Shown here one piece after another: positions 5,557 to 6,364 of a DNA stretch of 6,364 bases. The notes under the pieces were generated by a model. The model worked only from the letters and a program-made list of their open reading frames with translations, was not told the origin of the DNA and did no database searches. The position numbers were made by a program, and so were the translations under genes. The stretch's first letter is position 1. Each line of letters begins with the position of its first letter. Origin of the DNA: CAYVQE01 sp964633205 (GTDB taxonomy: Bacteria; Myxococcota; B64-G9). Location: the NCBI GenBank assembly GCA_964633205.1, contig CAZWFN010000238.1, forward strand, positions 1 through 6,364. The letters run 5' to 3'.

Positions 5557-5979
5557 ATGGCGAGATTCACCCGCTTCGAAGACATAGAAGCCTGGCAAGA
5601 GGCCAAAACCCTGGCCGCCGAAATCTACAAACTGACCAACCACTCCACATTCCGCCGCGATTTCAGCCTAAAAGACCAGATCCGCCGAGCCGCGGTCTCA
5701 GTAATGGCCAACATAGCCGAAGGCTTTCCACCTTCGCCCTTCGGGCTTCGGCGGACAAGTGGCCGAAAAACCAACAAAGATTTCGCCAACTTCCTATACA
5801 CCGCCAGGGCCTCAGCCATGGAAGTAATCTCCCACGCCTACATAGCCCAAGAACTAAACTACATAAACGACCACCAATTCGACCCCCTAAGAACCGGCTA
5901 CGAACGAGTAATAGCCAAAACAACAAAACTAATAAGGTACCTAGAATCCACAACAAAACCCAAACGCACCACAAATTAA
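5557..5979 (+). CDS. four-helix-bundle protein (23S rRNA intervening-sequence protein family), with in-frame insertion
   Basis: The protein matches the small four-helix-bundle family that includes proteins encoded in 23S rRNA intervening sequences. Helix 1 contains FEDIEAWQEAKTLAAEIYKL (8-27). FSLKDQIRRAAVSVMANIAEGF (36-57) ends in the family's NIAEGF hallmark. Then KTNKDFANFLYTARASAMEV (71-90) and a last helix with LRTGYERVIAKTTKLIRYL follow. Between NIAEGF and RKTNKDF, relatives have no or few residues; here about 12 (PPSPFGLRRTSG) are added by a palindromic DNA insert at about 5728-5763, so the 140-aa length exceeds the usual ~120. Codon use differs from the neighbours: ATA, CTA, GTA and AAA are frequent and G is scarce on this strand in the second half, suggesting foreign origin or unusual mutation pressure. 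The stop TAA overlaps heptamer array 3. No strong Shine-Dalgarno sequence precedes ATG. No 23S rRNA or reverse transcriptase is near. The cellular role of free-standing members is unclear. Confidence 0.85.
   Translation: MARFTRFEDIEAWQEAKTLAAEIYKLTNHSTFRRDFSLKDQIRRAAVSVMANIAEGFPPSPFGLRRTSGRKTNKDFANFLYTARASAMEVISHAYIAQELNYINDHQFDPLRTGYERVIAKTTKLIRYLESTTKPKRTTN
5728..5763. repeat. palindromic insert within the four-helix-bundle gene
   Basis: CCACC (5729-5733) pairs with GGCGG (5750-5754) except one A/C, and GCCC with GGGC around TTC, separated by a symmetrical TTC/TTC internal loop. Then ACAAGTGGC follows, whose GTGG could pair with the leading CCAC. The segment is a multiple of three and adds about 12 codons at the turn after NIAEGF. 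Similar CTTCG-rich palindromes followed by GGACAAG occur as dispersed repeats in other genomes (from memory). The exact ends are uncertain by a codon. Confidence 0.6.
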
Positions 5980-6005
5980 CCACGAACCACGAACCAAGAA
6001 CGAAG
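5978..6005. repeat. tandem heptamer array, copy 3 (4 units)
   Basis: Four 7-mers, AACCACG, AACCACG, AACCAAG, AACGAAG, begin within the TAA stop of the four-helix-bundle gene. Like copy 2 it ends with the AACGAAG variant, whereas copy 1 starts with it. Copies 2 and 3 bracket the four-helix-bundle gene as direct repeats. Confidence 0.9.
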
Positions 6006-6108
6006 CTCGAACAACGACAAACAAAGGCCCCCTGCCCCTTGGCAGATTGGGATCTTGCCGCGGGCTGGGTTGAAGATCGGCAAAAGGCGAGTAGAATTGA
6101 GGCCAGCC

Positions 6109-6364
6109 ATGCAAAGCCCCACGAATCAGCGGGCAGTTGCGGGGAAAGACGGGCAGCTCCGGTGGCCGGTACGGGCCGGGCGTCCGGCACGAGCAGCAAG
6201 GTCGGTTGCACGCCATGTAACCGAGGGGGCCGGAGGCTGCCTGAAAATTCGTGCCGCGAGCAGCGCGGCCCTGGCCCCCAAGACCATCGCCCGCCACCTG
6301 CTGGACCAAGCCATCACCGGCGGCGAAGCCCCGCTGCTCCGCCCCCGCGACGAAGCCGAGCAAG
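6109..6364 (+). CDS. partial open frame ending in the duplicated tail motif
   Basis: From ATG 6109 the frame stays open to the window edge (85 codons). The first ~43 codons are Arg/Ala-rich and do not look like a conserved protein. From about 6262 it reads PKTIARHLLDQAITGGEAPL, then RPRDEAEQ, the uninterrupted counterpart of the frameshifted tail at 5354-5415. Only this latter part is convincingly gene-derived, so the entry may be a second remnant in which new upstream sequence was joined to an old gene end, or a real gene cut by the window. A weak TTGAAG (6070-6075) and TAGAAT (6092-6097) pair with 16-bp spacing precedes it. The family is unidentified. Confidence 0.35.
   Translation, partial: MQSPTNQRAVAGKDGQLRWPVRAGRPARAARSVARHVTEGAGGCLKIRAASSAALAPKTIARHLLDQAITGGEAPLLRPRDEAEQ
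6301..6364 (+). repeat. duplicated tail segment, copy 2 (cut by window end)
   Basis: This is the counterpart of 5354-5415, with the identical 29-nt core at 6312-6340. It retains two bases missing from copy 1 and so keeps LLDQ and AITGGEAPLL in one frame. The match runs to the last base, so the repeat probably continues beyond the window. Confidence 0.75.

Noticed and set aside
5557..5979. Avd accessory gene of a diversity-generating retroelement
   Set aside because: Avd shares the four-helix-bundle fold, but no reverse transcriptase, template repeat or variable repeat is present, and the NIAEGF pattern is typical of the intervening-sequence family.
6032..6045. CTGCC-CCTT-GGCAG hairpin as terminator after the four-helix-bundle gene
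   Set aside because: The stem is only five pairs and no T-run follows.
5298..6211. Minus-strand frames rich in Trp, Phe, Leu, Val, Gly and Ser around the arrays
   Set aside because: They are the reverse-strand reading of the heptamer repeats (repeated SWFL-like peptides), not membrane proteins.

Overview
The window is a GC-rich (roughly 60-65 % by eye) accessory stretch in which every convincing gene lies on the + strand. No rRNA, tRNA, CRISPR array, transposase or integrase was seen. The protein families, high GC and heptameric intergenic repeats suit a Pseudomonadota genome, perhaps a Chromatiales-like gammaproteobacterium. That placement is an inference from familiarity and no marker gene supports it.

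Layout. (1) 1-173 holds no convincing gene. (2) 174-548 (TTG start) and 535-1938 are two genes overlapping by 14 nt: an unrecognised 124-aa protein and a 467-aa protein whose C-terminus has the ImmA/IrrE (M78) fold signature but has lost all three HExxH residues. (3) 1939-2042 carries a tandem heptamer array and an AT-rich imperfect palindrome. (4) 2043-2363 is a winged-helix/MNT-type nucleotidyltransferase gene collapsed by an internal deletion. (5) 2365-4443 is a 692-aa STAND-like ATPase with a TPR region and an unassigned C-terminal domain. (6) 4466-5139 is a ComEC-like metallo-beta-lactamase-fold gene that lost its middle, including the HxHxDH site, and changed frame. (7) 5136-5468 is gene debris with a 29-bp near-perfect palindrome and a frameshifted C-terminal tail, partly repeated at the right edge (6301-6364). 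(8) 5557-5979 is a four-helix-bundle (23S rRNA intervening-sequence type) protein gene with a palindrome inserted in frame and a heptamer array on each side.

How it may work together. The best reading is the remains of a conflict or defence island. A STAND-TPR ATPase (likely sensor or switch) sits with an MBL-fold partner (possible effector), next to a coupled two-gene unit containing a pseudo-protease ImmA/IrrE protein. The STAND protein and the pseudo-ImmA protein look intact. Three of the smaller genes (MNT, MBL, tail gene) carry internal deletions or frameshifts, so the locus is either decaying, deletion-prone or partly mis-assembled. Whether the two units form one system cannot be settled from the sequence. 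Heptamer arrays based on AAC[C/G]A[A/C]G follow three gene ends and are the clearest non-coding signal.
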